64,000 bases of DNA from Acanthochlamys bracteata (taxonomy: Eukaryota; Streptophyta; Magnoliopsida; Pandanales; Velloziaceae), in NCBI GenBank assembly GCA_019914995.1, contig CM034131.1, positions 3,504,501 to 3,568,500 of the forward strand, read 5' to 3'. Positions 41,001-49,746 of this stretch are shown here, one piece after another. Under the pieces are notes generated by a model, which saw only the letters and a program-made list of their open reading frames with translations, searched no databases and was not told the DNA's origin. The translations under genes were made by a program, and so were the position numbers. Every line of letters starts with the position of its first letter. The first letter of the stretch is position 1.

Positions 41001-42415
41001 AGAGTTATCCCGGTTACTTTCATATTAGCAGTAACATCTTTTATGCTGAATTCTCTGTTAAAGCTTTTGCTATTCAGAAACTCAAACATAAGGCCTGAAA
41101 ATCCTCACTAAAGCAAATCATTCACTTCCTGTCTGCTCTAGATAAGATATACGAAAATGCTTCTTTCAAGTTAGCTTTCTATACAAGAAACAAATGACCG
41201 TGTTCAACTCATTAAAAACATTCAGGAAAGACCCTCTTCGTAAAGACACCATTCCTTGCATACAAATTGACTATGTTACTAACAAACAATTGACACATAA
41301 TCATCTTTTTATCCTGCAAGCATGCCGAAGCTGCACCGAACTCTAGCTCAGTGACCAAAGGAGAACAAAAGAAGACTAAGTTTCACAGATATACTGAAAT
41401 GGCTGCATGCCCTACTCTCACATGATTAGATTATAGTCAATTAAATAAGAAAAACTGAAGTAATGGTACTGACCCAACTCGAGAGGCAGCGAAGAACTTT
41501 ACAATTCTTTTGTTGGAGTTGTATACCATTGTCTAGCCTTTGCTCTGCCTGGAGGATGAGGAACTCAAGAACATTGGGAGTATGCGACAGAAGCTGAACC
41601 AACCATTGCAGCATTCAATTAACTTAAATTAAAATCATCATCTTAACAGCTCAACTCCATTTGATCATGAGAATAATGCATTTTCATCAAACCTCTCGCT
41701 TGAACCTGCATCTGCTTCTAGAATCAACACACAGGTCACCATTCTGGTCGTCAAGAATTTCCTCCGGGAGGACCGTTAGCAACTCCAGTACAGCAAGATT
41801 GCCATTAGCCTGACTCTGTAGCTTGTCAAAACTAGAGAAGAGCTGACTTATCGGCTTTTCGTGTTCGCCAGCTGTAGTTCGCAGCATCAATGCAGAAATT
41901 GCAAGGCATGTCTGCGTCAACAACTACCCAAAAGAAAAAACCAAAACAAGCAAGTCAATAAACAGAATTGAAACAAAAATGCGGCTGAACAAAATATCAC
42001 TGCAGTAAATGAATAATCAACCTGTGGAGGACCCAAGCTGAACCGCACTGCGGCAATCAAAAGTGAATCAAGCAACGCGTCTTTATCCGGTGGCTGAAGG
42101 TAGTATCCGTTGTTCTTGATCTAGAATGTTTGCACGAAATCGTAAACAATCAGTTAACTTATAACACAACAAAGATGCTAAAGAAGTGGGGGAAATGTGT
42201 GGAATTCAAACCTTGCGTCGAAGAATTTGAGCAGCAAAGAAATGAAGATCGAAGTCTGGAGGAGCTGAAGTGAGTAGAGAAGTAGAAACGCGCCATGCGG
42301 ATTCGGAATTCTGGAAGCTGACAAGCCACTGGTTAGCGGCGACGCGGTTACACGACTCGGAATCGTGGTTAAGCACGTGCACCGCACGTGCTACCTGCTC
42401 TCCAAGCTCGTCCAT
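14041..42415 (-). CDS. Importin-13/transportin-3-like nuclear transport receptor
   Basis: Twenty-four exons on the minus strand: 42415-42212, 42120-42022, 41923-41693, 41593-41474, 39601-39518, 39442-39383, 38590-38462, 38263-38202, 38078-38022, 36981-36870, 35970-35836, 29544-29464, 27267-27154, 27034-26955, 26865-26730, 26070-25921, 24913-24828, 24279-24092, 24011-23919, 22869-22682, 22606-22495, 15690-15533, 15109-14993 and 14265-14041 (TGA stop). All junctions are GT-AG, phases agree, and the sum is 3021 bases (1006 residues) with no stop. The N-terminus ([20 protein letters not shown], then [14 protein letters not shown]) is the importin-beta N-terminal type. The remainder is helical HEAT/ARM-like sequence to the C-terminus. 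Such receptors carry cargo through nuclear pores under Ran-GTP control. I believe it corresponds to Arabidopsis At1g12930 rather than MOS14, from memory. Introns 4, 11, 15 and 21 carry transposon insertions. Confidence 0.92.
20698..20957. mobile_element. Tourist-like MITE in importin intron 21
   Basis: The left end is GGGTGTGTTTCAATCG. The right end, reverse complemented, is GGGCGTGTTTCGG. Both sides carry TTA (20695-20697 and 20958-20960), the target duplication of PIF/Harbinger elements. The body is 260 bp, noncoding, and rich in GAAGTG(A/G)AG motifs. The same ends occur at 39794-40598. Confidence 0.85.
25202..25244. repeat. (AAT)n microsatellite in importin intron 16
   Basis: A run of AAT units is followed by imperfect AATGAT units. 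Confidence 0.8.
26101..26740. repeat. Three tandem copies of an exon-intron junction region
   Basis: Intron 15 of the importin gene holds three diverged copies of a block of about 150-160 bp. Each runs from 'gcctccaca', through 'aagcacataaatgatggtaa', 'cataaagct' and 'cattgagctaacattttat', to 'gtagataaattataacc'. The copies end near 26405, 26570 and 26735. The last includes the real splice donor of exon 15 at 26729. The first copy is split by the small MITE at 26186-26340. Confidence 0.7.
26186..26340. mobile_element. Small MITE inside the tandem repeat of intron 15
   Basis: The left end is CTATGGGTACCC, continuing to GTACCCTTTTTGTA. The right end, reverse complemented, is CTATGGAGACC, continuing to CACCCCTTTTTGTA. 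TA flanks each end, which would suit a TA target duplication as in Stowaway/mariner elements. The element interrupts one of the three tandem copies, so its limits are clear. It is about 155 bp and noncoding. Confidence 0.65.
29934..35483 (+). mobile_element. Decayed PIF/Harbinger transposon, 5.5 kb, in importin intron 11
   Basis: The left end reads GGGCATGTTCAGTTG. The right end, reverse complemented, reads GGCCTGGCATGTTTAGTTG. TTA flanks both sides (29931-29933 and 35484-35486). Subterminal AGAAGTGACTT motifs recur at both ends. Inside, a SANT/Myb-like ORF1 relic is readable at 31806-32455. No DDE transposase could be recognised. The element accounts for most of the 6.3 kb intron and lies opposite to the direction of the host gene. 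Confidence 0.75.
31806..32455 (+). pseudogene. SANT/Myb-like ORF1 relic of the intronic Harbinger element
   Basis: Two open pieces fit one protein. The first, about 31814-31948, reads [20 protein letters not shown] then [13 protein letters not shown] and stops. It resembles the Myb/SANT-like (Myb_DNA-bind_3) domain found in Harbinger ORF1 and related plant proteins. The second starts after an acceptor at 32236 and ends at TAA 32453-32455, with [20 protein letters not shown]. Between them no open link is seen. The fit of the first piece is good; that of the second is weaker. Confidence 0.5.
39794..40598. mobile_element. Tourist-like MITE with nested insertion, importin intron 4
   Basis: The left end is GGGCGTGTTTCAAATGC. 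The right end, reverse complemented, is GGGTGTGTTTCAAATGC, one mismatch in 17. Flanks are TAA on the left and TTA on the right, so the usual 3 bp duplication is not exact. Without the nested LTR (39957-40483) the element is about 275 bp, close to its relative at 20698-20957. Confidence 0.8.
39957..40483. mobile_element. Solo LTR or small LTR-type element, 527 bp
   Basis: It starts TGTCACGGGCC and ends CCGTGACA, a perfect 8 bp terminal inverted repeat with the TG...CA ends of LTRs. ATAG directly repeats on both sides (39953-39956 and 40484-40487). A TATATATAG motif lies near 40130. No internal coding region remains, so a solo LTR left after recombination is the simplest reading. Confidence 0.7.
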
Positions 42416-42516
42416 TTGTTCGACGTCGATCACCGTCCCACGCGCGCCGGCGCGAGGAAGCGAGATCGCAATCAAGCAATCAATCAATCGAGCGCGCGCG
42501 TGCGGGAACGGAAGGG

Positions 42517-42524
42517 TATATAAA
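42517..42524. promoter_or_regulatory. Possible TATA box upstream of the importin gene
   Basis: TATATAAA reads on the plus strand, and TTTATATA on the minus strand, about 100 bp before the importin ATG at 42415. The minus reading would suit the importin gene but the plus reading is the better consensus. A C/T-rich leader lies between it and the ATG on the minus strand. Confidence 0.3.
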
Positions 42525-42699
42525 GGGATCAATAGAGAGGTGATCGGACGGTTGTGGAGAAGGCAAGTGGAGAGAGAAGGAAATAGAAAGAAGATTGGTA
42601 AGGTGGGGGGCAGAGGGATTTAGAGTCAGAGAACGAGAGCAGAGAAGGGAGACGGTGGGGATGAAGGAAGGCAAACTGGACGGTGATTGATTGGATTAG

Positions 42700-43771
42700 A
42701 TCCAAGGGCAGAGGGCTGGAGGATAATAAGAGAGACTAGGAAAAAATTATGGATCTTTTGTGGTGATACCACTTTGTTTGGCCTATGCGCCGAGTCACTT
42801 TATGCCAACTGTACTTTATGTGGAGTTATTGCTACATGTGCCTGCGTAAGGATGCTAGTCGCTGAGGGAGTCCTATTAGGTTTCGTTTGAATTATGGATA
42901 TAGATGAAAAAAGATAATGAAATGAAATTAACACATTCTTCATCCTTACTTATATTTAATAATTATTTATTAAAGAGAAGAAAGGAGAACTCTTCTCATT
43001 TCTTCTCAATATTATATAATTAAATATGTATATATCAAATTAATAAATATATATGATGACAAGAAAGAAGACAAATTTGTTTTCTTTTTATTTTTTTCTT
43101 ATTATTATTATTTAATATTTATTTTATTTAATACTTTAAAATAAGATATATTATATTTTATTATAATAATTTAAATTTTTATATTTATTTAATTTTATTA
43201 GTTTTATTTGGTAGAGAAAATAATAAAATTATATGATTATTTTTATATTTAATAATTAATATAATTTAGATTAATATAAAAATTAATCTAAAATTATATT
43301 AACAAAGTTTATTTAAAATTATATTAATAAATTAGTTTAAGGTTTTGAGTTTTTTATAAAAAATGTACTTCCATTACTCATTCATTTATCTATTTATTCA
43401 AACATAGTTAATTTATTATCTTTACCATATATCCAAACATCGTAAGATTATTAACTATCATTTTCTATCCGTTCTTTTATTATTTTTTCTATCCGTCCTC
43501 TTATTCTTATTTCTTACCTATTAATCCAAACATATCATTAGAGCAATGGTTGGCATCTCTTAAAGCTGCTTTAAGCCAAAAAAGTGATGCAAGTATAATA
43601 GAAACTTCTTTCAAATTTTTTAAAGGTTGTAGACATAACATTTGTATATAGAAGCGCTTTTTTAAAAAAGCTACTGAAAAATTTTCTTAAAGATTCTTTT
43701 TATCTCAAAAAGCTCTACTTTTTCAGCTAGTTTAATATAACCTAGAGCTCATTTATGCTCTCAGAAGGCAT
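42700..43771. other. A/T-rich spacer with one possible MITE
   Basis: No gene is seen. 42900-43500 is very A/T-rich. 43541-43762 may be a MITE: its left end GAGCAATGGTTGGC and reverse-complemented right end GAGCATAAATGAGC are only loosely alike, and both sides contain 'aagct...ttaaa' motifs. Confidence 0.35.
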
Positions 43772-43949
43772 TTCGGGGGTGTTTGGCAGTGCGTTTGGGA
43801 AAATTTTCGTTCCCCAAACGCACTGCACAGTACATTTTGTTCGGGTAACGCGTTTGGTTGAGAAACGCTCCATTCGTTGAACCAAACGCACAGCATAGTG
43901 TTATTCCCTTATCAATTATATGTTTACTAAATATTTACAAAACGTGCCA

Positions 43950-44114
43950 TCATATAAGCATAACTTTACCTCAAACCTCATTCGTTTGCATCTCGACAGC
44001 GGCGCAGCGGCGGTGTCGATTTCTCTCGAGATCCTCCTTCCGCGCACAGCTCGCCACGGCGGTTCTCTTCGTCTGAATTTCGACGTCGGAGGAGGCGATT
44101 GACCGGAGAAAAAG
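43950..44114 (+). promoter_or_regulatory. Probable noncoding first exon of the Harbinger element
   Basis: A GC-rich patch in A/T-rich surroundings ends with a good splice donor, AAAAAG|GTACGG (donor at 44115). ORF1 begins with its ATG immediately after an acceptor (TATAG at 46609-46613). Together these suggest a 5' UTR exon spliced over a 2.5 kb intron. This is inferred; no transcript was seen. Confidence 0.45.
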
Positions 44115-45210
44115 GTACGGTTGTTCTCTTTTATTGTTTTGTTTTGTTTTTTTTTTGCTTCTCTTTGTAGATCTGTGTGTATTTGTTTTGTATAGCTTGC
44201 TTGCGAATGTGTACAGATTTGATTATCTAATATCTGTGTGTATTTTTTTTTTTTTTCTTCTCTTTGTAGATCTGTCCGATGTTGAGTTTTTTTTTATGAA
44301 GTATTGAAGTTTTCGAGCTTTGTCGTGGTATCTTACAAGTTCTTGTTTTGTAACAAGTAGAAACTTCTATTTTATTCTCCAATTTTGGATTCAGAAGTTT
44401 GTCACTGGATCTTCCAGGGAGATATGACCTGGGCTCTTGCTGATTGATATGAATTCATTATAGCTTTTGTCTTATAATAATCTGTGTTTTCAGATCTTAA
44501 GCTATTGAATTACTTGTTAAGTGAAGTTGATTTCACAAATGAAGATAAGCATTTGGAGGTAGGAATAACGGGAGCTTTTTTGTTCTCTGTCTTCTCTGTT
44601 GTTTGTTGATAAGAGAGGGTGTTGTAGTTTTTGCTTTACTATTGACGAATTGTGATTAAAAATTATGTTCGATGGGGAAATCAGAAATTATTTTTCTAAA
44701 GGAAGGAGTTAGAAATTATCGATGAATTCAAGCTTTAAATCTGTTCTTGTTGTTCTGTAGGCATTATTAAGCTTGAGTATTTCTGGTTTCATACTGCAAC
44801 TTTTTTGTAAGTGGATAATTAAAAAGTTATACTTATTTCCTGCTTTGAATTCCTTCTTTACTCTAAAGTGACTGTTGTTTATTGACACCATATATTCAAA
44901 GACATTAACTCGGTGCGTTAAACCATTTGCTGGAATGACTTTGAGAAATTTTTGAGTCATTGTTTCTTTTTCTTTTTTTTTTATAACTTTGAGGACTTTT
45001 GATTATTCTCAGTGATGGATGACACGCAGTTATTCCATGTTGATTGTATATTTCCTATGGCATTTACTTCTGCAATTGCTTGTCAAAGTAACAAAAACCT
45101 TTATTTCTTTTAGCTTAAAGCCTAGTAGTTATAAATCAAATGAATTTGCTGTTATTAGCAAAGTTGTTGGATATGTTTTCGAAATAGTTTTCTTTTCGTG
45201 TATTCGCTTA

Positions 45211-45674
45211 TGCTATTTTGTTTTAGCAATAGAATCTGATCTTTAGCAATAAAATCACAATTATCTATTTTCTATTTTAGCAAAAACAGATGCTAACCCT
45301 ACACCCTAAACTCCAAACCCCAAACCCTAAACCCTAAACCCCTAAACCTCAAACCCTAAACCCTAAACCCCTAAACCCCTAAATCCCAAACCCCAAAATC
45401 CTAAACCCTAAACCCCAAACCCCAAACCTTAAAATCCTAAACCCTAAATCCTAAACCATATGTGTTGCTGTTTTCAGCAACAGTTTTTCATATGTTTGAA
45501 AATTGGATTGGTTTCTGTTTTTGCATATGTTTTTCTGTTTTAGCAATTGAATCTGATTTTTAGCAATAAAATCATAATTACATGTTTTCTGTTTTAGCAA
45601 AATCAGATGCTATATGTATTCTTTTTTTAAACAAATTTTGGATATGTTTGAAAATTGGATTGGTTTCTGTTTTA
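45211..45674. repeat. Tandem duplication, one copy interrupted by telomere-like DNA
   Basis: About 45211-45521 and 45523-45674 are copies of one block. Each contains 'ttttagcaat', 'gaatctgat', 'tttagcaataaaatca', 'ttttagcaaaa', 'cagatgcta' and 'tatgtttgaaaattggattg'. The left copy is longer only because 165 bp of telomere-like repeat sits between 'gatgcta' and 'tatgtgtt'. The right copy reads straight through at the same point ('gatgctatatgta'). Confidence 0.8.
45294..45458. repeat. Degenerate interstitial telomere-like array
   Basis: About twenty units of CCCTAAA and variants (CCCCTAAA, CCCAAA, CCTTAAAA, TCCTAAA) follow one another. CCCTAAA/TTTAGGG is the common plant telomere repeat. The array lies in the 5' intron of the Harbinger element. 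The C-rich strand is the plus strand, the same as the transposon's coding strand. Confidence 0.9.
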
Positions 45675-45819
45675 CATTAAACTTCATACGACATGTGTAT
45701 ACTTGTATAAACTTTCACCCTACACTTTATGCTACAGGTATATGCTAGTATAGTATAAACTAGTAAAAAGTTTTTGTATGAACTTTGTACTATAAGTGTA
45801 TAATTTCTTCTGAAGAAGC

Positions 45820-46440
45820 TTTTTGAGGGCAGGGGGCGGTAGAGTTTTTGTTAGGGTGCAGGCAAGGTTGACGAATTTTTTTGTTAGGGAGGGGGGAGCA
45901 GTAGAATTTTTTTGTTAAGAAGCGAGAAAATTGTTTGTTAGAGGGGGCGAGGGGGAGTTCTACTACAAAGAAGGAGATGGTGGTTTGTTTTTTTATTATG
46001 AAATAAAAAAATATTTTGTTAGAGGGGGGCGTAGAATTTTGTTAAGGAGGGGCAGTAGAAATTTTTTGTTAGGAGGTTAAAGCAGCAGAATATTTTGTTA
46101 AAAGGGGCGATGAGAGTTTTTACCGGAGCAAGGGGCGAAATGGGAAAGTAGAGTTTTTCTGGAGGCAAGAGGGCGAGAGAAATTTTTTATTAGGGAGGCA
46201 GTAGAGGCGAGGAAGCGTAGAGAATTTTTTTTTTAAAGGGGCGGTAAAGTTTTCTCTGACAAGGGGCGATAGGGGGCGGGAGGGGGCGTTAGAATTTTTT
46301 TTGGGGCGAGGCGGAGAGTTTTCTCTGACAAGGCGCGATGAGGGCGGCGAGGGGGCGTAGAATTTTTTGGGGAAGGGGGCAGAGAGGGGCGATAGGGGGC
46401 GGGAGGGGCGAGAGAATTTTGTTAAGGGGCAGGGGGAGTA
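45820..46440. repeat. G-rich minisatellite in the Harbinger 5' intron
   Basis: About twenty loose units consist of a G-rich half (variants of AGGGGGCGGTAG or GAGGGGGCG) and a T-rich half (GAATTTTTTGTTAG). C is scarce on the plus strand. Many runs of three or more G lie close together, as at 46253-46290 and 46370-46410, so G-quadruplexes could form on the sense RNA. No coding function is seen. Confidence 0.8.
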
Positions 46441-46613
46441 GAGTTTTCATAAGTAAGTAGCATAACATAACTATGGTGAATAATTTGCGTGCTTCATAGG
46501 TAATTAGTTGATATAAGCTTATAACTGCGTAGGACTGGTTTGTTGTAATTGTTGTTATGGTAGCTTATTTACGATATTTACGACATAAGAATTTTGTTGA
46601 TTATTCATTATAG

Positions 46614-47593
46614 ATGTCTACACCAAAAAAGAAGCATCGTAGTGAAATAGCACATTGGTCGGAGATTTACTCTAGAAAATTTGTTGAACTTGCTGAAGAA
46701 GAGATTCGAAAGGGTAATAAGCCCACGACTCATTTCAATACAGAGGGTTGGAGTAACATCCGTCGTGCATTTAATGAATATTTTAGGGAGACGTACGACA
46801 AAACTCAATTCAAAAATCATTGAGATAATATGAAGACTGAATGGAAATTGTATAAGAAATTAGTCTTCGGTGAGTCAGGTTTGGGATGGGATGCTGAACG
46901 CAACACGATCATTGCTGATGATGAGTGGTGGGACGCGAAGATTAAGGTACATTAGCTGCTTGTTATTTATAAACTGTATTTTTTTTTAAATAATATTAGG
47001 TTTTAACTGATTTTTTATTATTTCTATAGGCTGACTATAAGTTGAAGAAGTTTAAGGGTAGAGATTTATCCTTAATCCGTGATCGGTACGGTCGTCTATT
47101 TGAAGATAATGTTGCGACGGGGAGCAGGGCAAGGTCAGCAGCTACAGTTGGGAGAGATGTCGCAGCTGAAGGCACGCCTAACCAGGAGGGCAGTGATAGC
47201 AGTGATGATGGTGATCAACCTCCACAAGTTGTTGCTTCTGAGCAAGATTTGTTTCATTCGAGCTCGAGGCCTGTTTCCAACACAGCCAAGAGAAAACGAT
47301 CACTGCAGGAGAGTTTGGATGCACTTGTGGATGTCATCAGTTCAAGTAGCCGGACGTCTACGGGAGTAGAGGGAGAACAAATGAACAATCAGATGAAGTG
47401 TATGCGTATGCTCAAGGAGATGGCGGGAAAGGGAATCGACCCGGGCACAATATTCTGGAGCTACTCTACGAGTCTTCTAACCAAACCAGCTAATCAGTTT
47501 GCTTTTTTAGAACAGCCAGATAATGATTGTCGTTTGGCGTGGTTAGAGTTTAGTTATAATGAGTATATGAGGAAAACATCGGGTAGTATTTGA
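46614..47593 (+). pseudogene. Harbinger ORF1, SANT/Myb-like DNA-binding protein with one nonsense codon
   Basis: Two exons, 46614-46946 and 47030-47593 (TGA stop), join in phase 0 to 298 codons. Codon 70 (46821-46823) is TGA where the family has Trp: the frame reads KTQFKNH, stop, DNMKTEWKLYKKL. The Myb/SANT-like domain spans about residues 9-105 (HWSEIYSRKFVELAEEEIRKG, GWSNIRRAFNEYF, GLGWDAERNTIIADDEWWD). The second exon is Ser-rich with a basic stretch (AKRKRS) that may be a nuclear localisation signal. In characterised Harbinger/Ping elements ORF1 is needed along with the transposase. If the stop is real this copy cannot supply full ORF1 itself. Confidence 0.85.
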
Positions 47594-47832
47594 ATTGTGA
47601 ATTTAAGTTTGGAGAATTCTTATGTTTGTTTCGTAAATATTGTACTAAGTATTTGTTCTATCGCCTTAATAAATTTATGTTTGCTGTTTGTATTGTTGAA
47701 TTCAAAGTTGTAATTTTATAATATTATTTAATATGAGTGTTAGTTAACTTATAGAGTTTTTGTGGTAATACATATGCTTATTTAGTGGTTGTTGTTTAAT
47801 ACTGATTGGTATATTTATATTTGTGTAGTGAA

Positions 47833-49064
47833 ATGAGTGACTCAGATGATTCGATGAATTTTTGGATGCCCGTTTTAGATGATCGGGTGGATGTTTCTGA
47901 AAATGATGCGAATAGCCAAGATAACGATAGTTGGGCACAAATCATAAGATGCGCTGGTTATCATGCTGCGGCTATATGTGTACACAACAAGATAAAAAAT
48001 CCGTGCCGTACATCCATACGCACAGGTCATCGATTTATTTTGGAAATATTGGAGGGAAATGAAAATCGCTGCTACTCAAATTTTCGTATGAAGAAAGATC
48101 TTTTTCTAACATTATGTCAATGTTTGACACGTGACTACGGTTTGAAACAAACAAGATCAACAACGGTCGAGGAGAGCGTTGGAATATTCCTTTTAGCTTG
48201 TGCTCATGCAACTTCAATCAGAGTACTTGGGGAGATGTTTAATCATTCGGGAGAAACAATTTCTAGGCATATTCATAAAGTGTTGAAAACTCTATTACAA
48301 TTATCAAAACAGTTGATACGGCCGCATCGCTACTATAATGAAGGGGTCATCTATCACAAACCAGAAAACACACAATATCTTCCGTGGTTTCAAGTAAGCA
48401 ATTAGTTTTTCATTATAATAGCGCATATTTTTTATAATACGAAAAATTTTTTTTGCCGATTTGAACATTGGATATTTTATTATAGGATTGTATTGGAGCA
48501 ATTGATGGAACTCATATCAAAACTAAACTGCCAATTAGTGAGCAGCTACCTTACATTTGCCGTAAAGGATATCCTACTCAGAACGTTCTTGTAGTCTGTG
48601 ATTTTAATATGTGCTTCACCTTTGTATTGGCTGGATGGGAAGGAAGTGCTCACGACAGTATGGTTTTCAGCGAAGCATTATGTAACCCAGAGCATGAGTT
48701 TCCTCATCCTTCAGGCAATAAGTATTATTTGGTGGATGCTGGTTATGCGCACAGAGTTGAGTATATGGCGCCGTATACAGGTGAAGGCATCAGATATCAT
48801 CTCAGCGATTTTCGACGTGCAGGTACAGCACAACTACGGAAACCAAGAGGTCCAAGAGAAAAATTCAACCGACTCCACTCTTCCTGCAGAAGTATTATCG
48901 AACGTACAATTGGCGTATGGAAAGCTAGATTTAAAATTTTAGAAGATATGCCACCATATAACATTGATGATCAACGAGATATTGTCATTGCTACAATGAC
49001 AGTTCATAACTTTATCGAAAAAGCGCGACGCGTCCGATGTAGCGTTTTGATGAATGAAACATGA
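47833..49064 (+). CDS. PIF/Harbinger DDE transposase (HARBI1-like nuclease)
   Basis: Exons 47833-48393 and 48486-49064 (TGA stop) join in phase 0 through a 92 bp GT-AG intron to give 379 residues. The N-terminus (SDSDDSMNFWMPVLDD) is acidic. A helix-turn-helix-like region follows (EESVGIFLLACAHATSIRVL, then FNHSGETISRHIHKVL). The catalytic DDE_Tnp_4 triad is complete: Asp in CIGAIDGTHIK, Asp in YYLVDAGYAH and Glu in SIIERTIGVWKARF. No stop or frameshift is present. The enzyme would cut and paste DNA with this family's ends. Its expression is not shown; the ATG lies just after an acceptor-like TGTGTAG at 47822-47828, so a spliced leader is likely. Confidence 0.93.
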
Positions 49065-49746
49065 AAGTTTTTCTTCACAACCGTAGAAGCATCGTGTACG
49101 CCTAACGTTACGCCGGTGAGACATAGATCTTTTGTGAAAATATTTGATTTGGCATATATATCGCGATGATATTGCTATGAGAATGTCAAATGTATAATTA
49201 TTTTTAACTGATTATTTATTCAAGCTTCTACAATTATGTCAAAAGTACAAATATTATTCAAAATAATTTAACACATAAAATAAGAAATTATTAAATACTT
49301 AAAACTTTTTCAATATTTAATAAATTATTTAACTATCAATTATTTAACAAATCTTTTAAATAATTATTTAACAAATTATTTTTTAAAATAATAATAATTT
49401 TAGTTTAAACAGTTATTTATATAAAATAATTCATTTAAATATTTTTATTTAAAAAAATCAATACAGAATTATTTTATTGAATATAATATTTTTTACATAA
49501 GTATTTTATTCAAAATAGTATCAATAATTTAGTATATATATATCAATAACTAACACAAAACACCAAAGGATAAATCAGTAATTTTTATATCTCTTTATTT
49601 GAAAAGCTGCTTATCCAAAAGTACTACCAAACACCTTTCTACAAAAGCTCCTTTTCTCTCCATTTCTCAAAAACTCTTTTTTTTTTTTCCGAAAAGTTCC
49701 TTTTCAGAAAAGCTTCTTTTCATAAGCAATCCCAAACGCCCCCTTC

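Larger units (their letters stand above)
43775..49743 (+). mobile_element. Nearly complete PIF/Harbinger DNA transposon, 5.97 kb
   Basis: The left end is GGGGGTGTTTGGCAGTGC. The right end, reverse complemented, is GGGGGCGTTTGGGATTGC. TTC directly repeats on both sides (43772-43774 and 49744-49746), a 3 bp target duplication, though not the usual TTA. It carries both Harbinger genes in one direction: a SANT/Myb-like ORF1 (46614-47593) and a DDE transposase (47833-49064). The first 2.8 kb is a GC-rich leader and a long intron with a telomere-like array and a G-rich repeat. The single nonsense codon in ORF1 and the otherwise open transposase indicate recent activity. The left boundary is less sure than the coding part. 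Confidence 0.8.

Noticed and set aside
42270-42623. 117-codon plus-strand open frame
   Set aside because: It is antisense to importin exon 1 and its leader; the minus frame has the recognisable protein.
47079-47369. 96-codon plus-strand frame overlapping Harbinger ORF1
   Set aside because: It is an out-of-frame shadow of ORF1 exon 2, which matches the Harbinger ORF1 family.
48598-48942. 114-codon plus-strand frame overlapping the transposase
   Set aside because: It is out of frame with the DDE motifs, which lie in the other frame.
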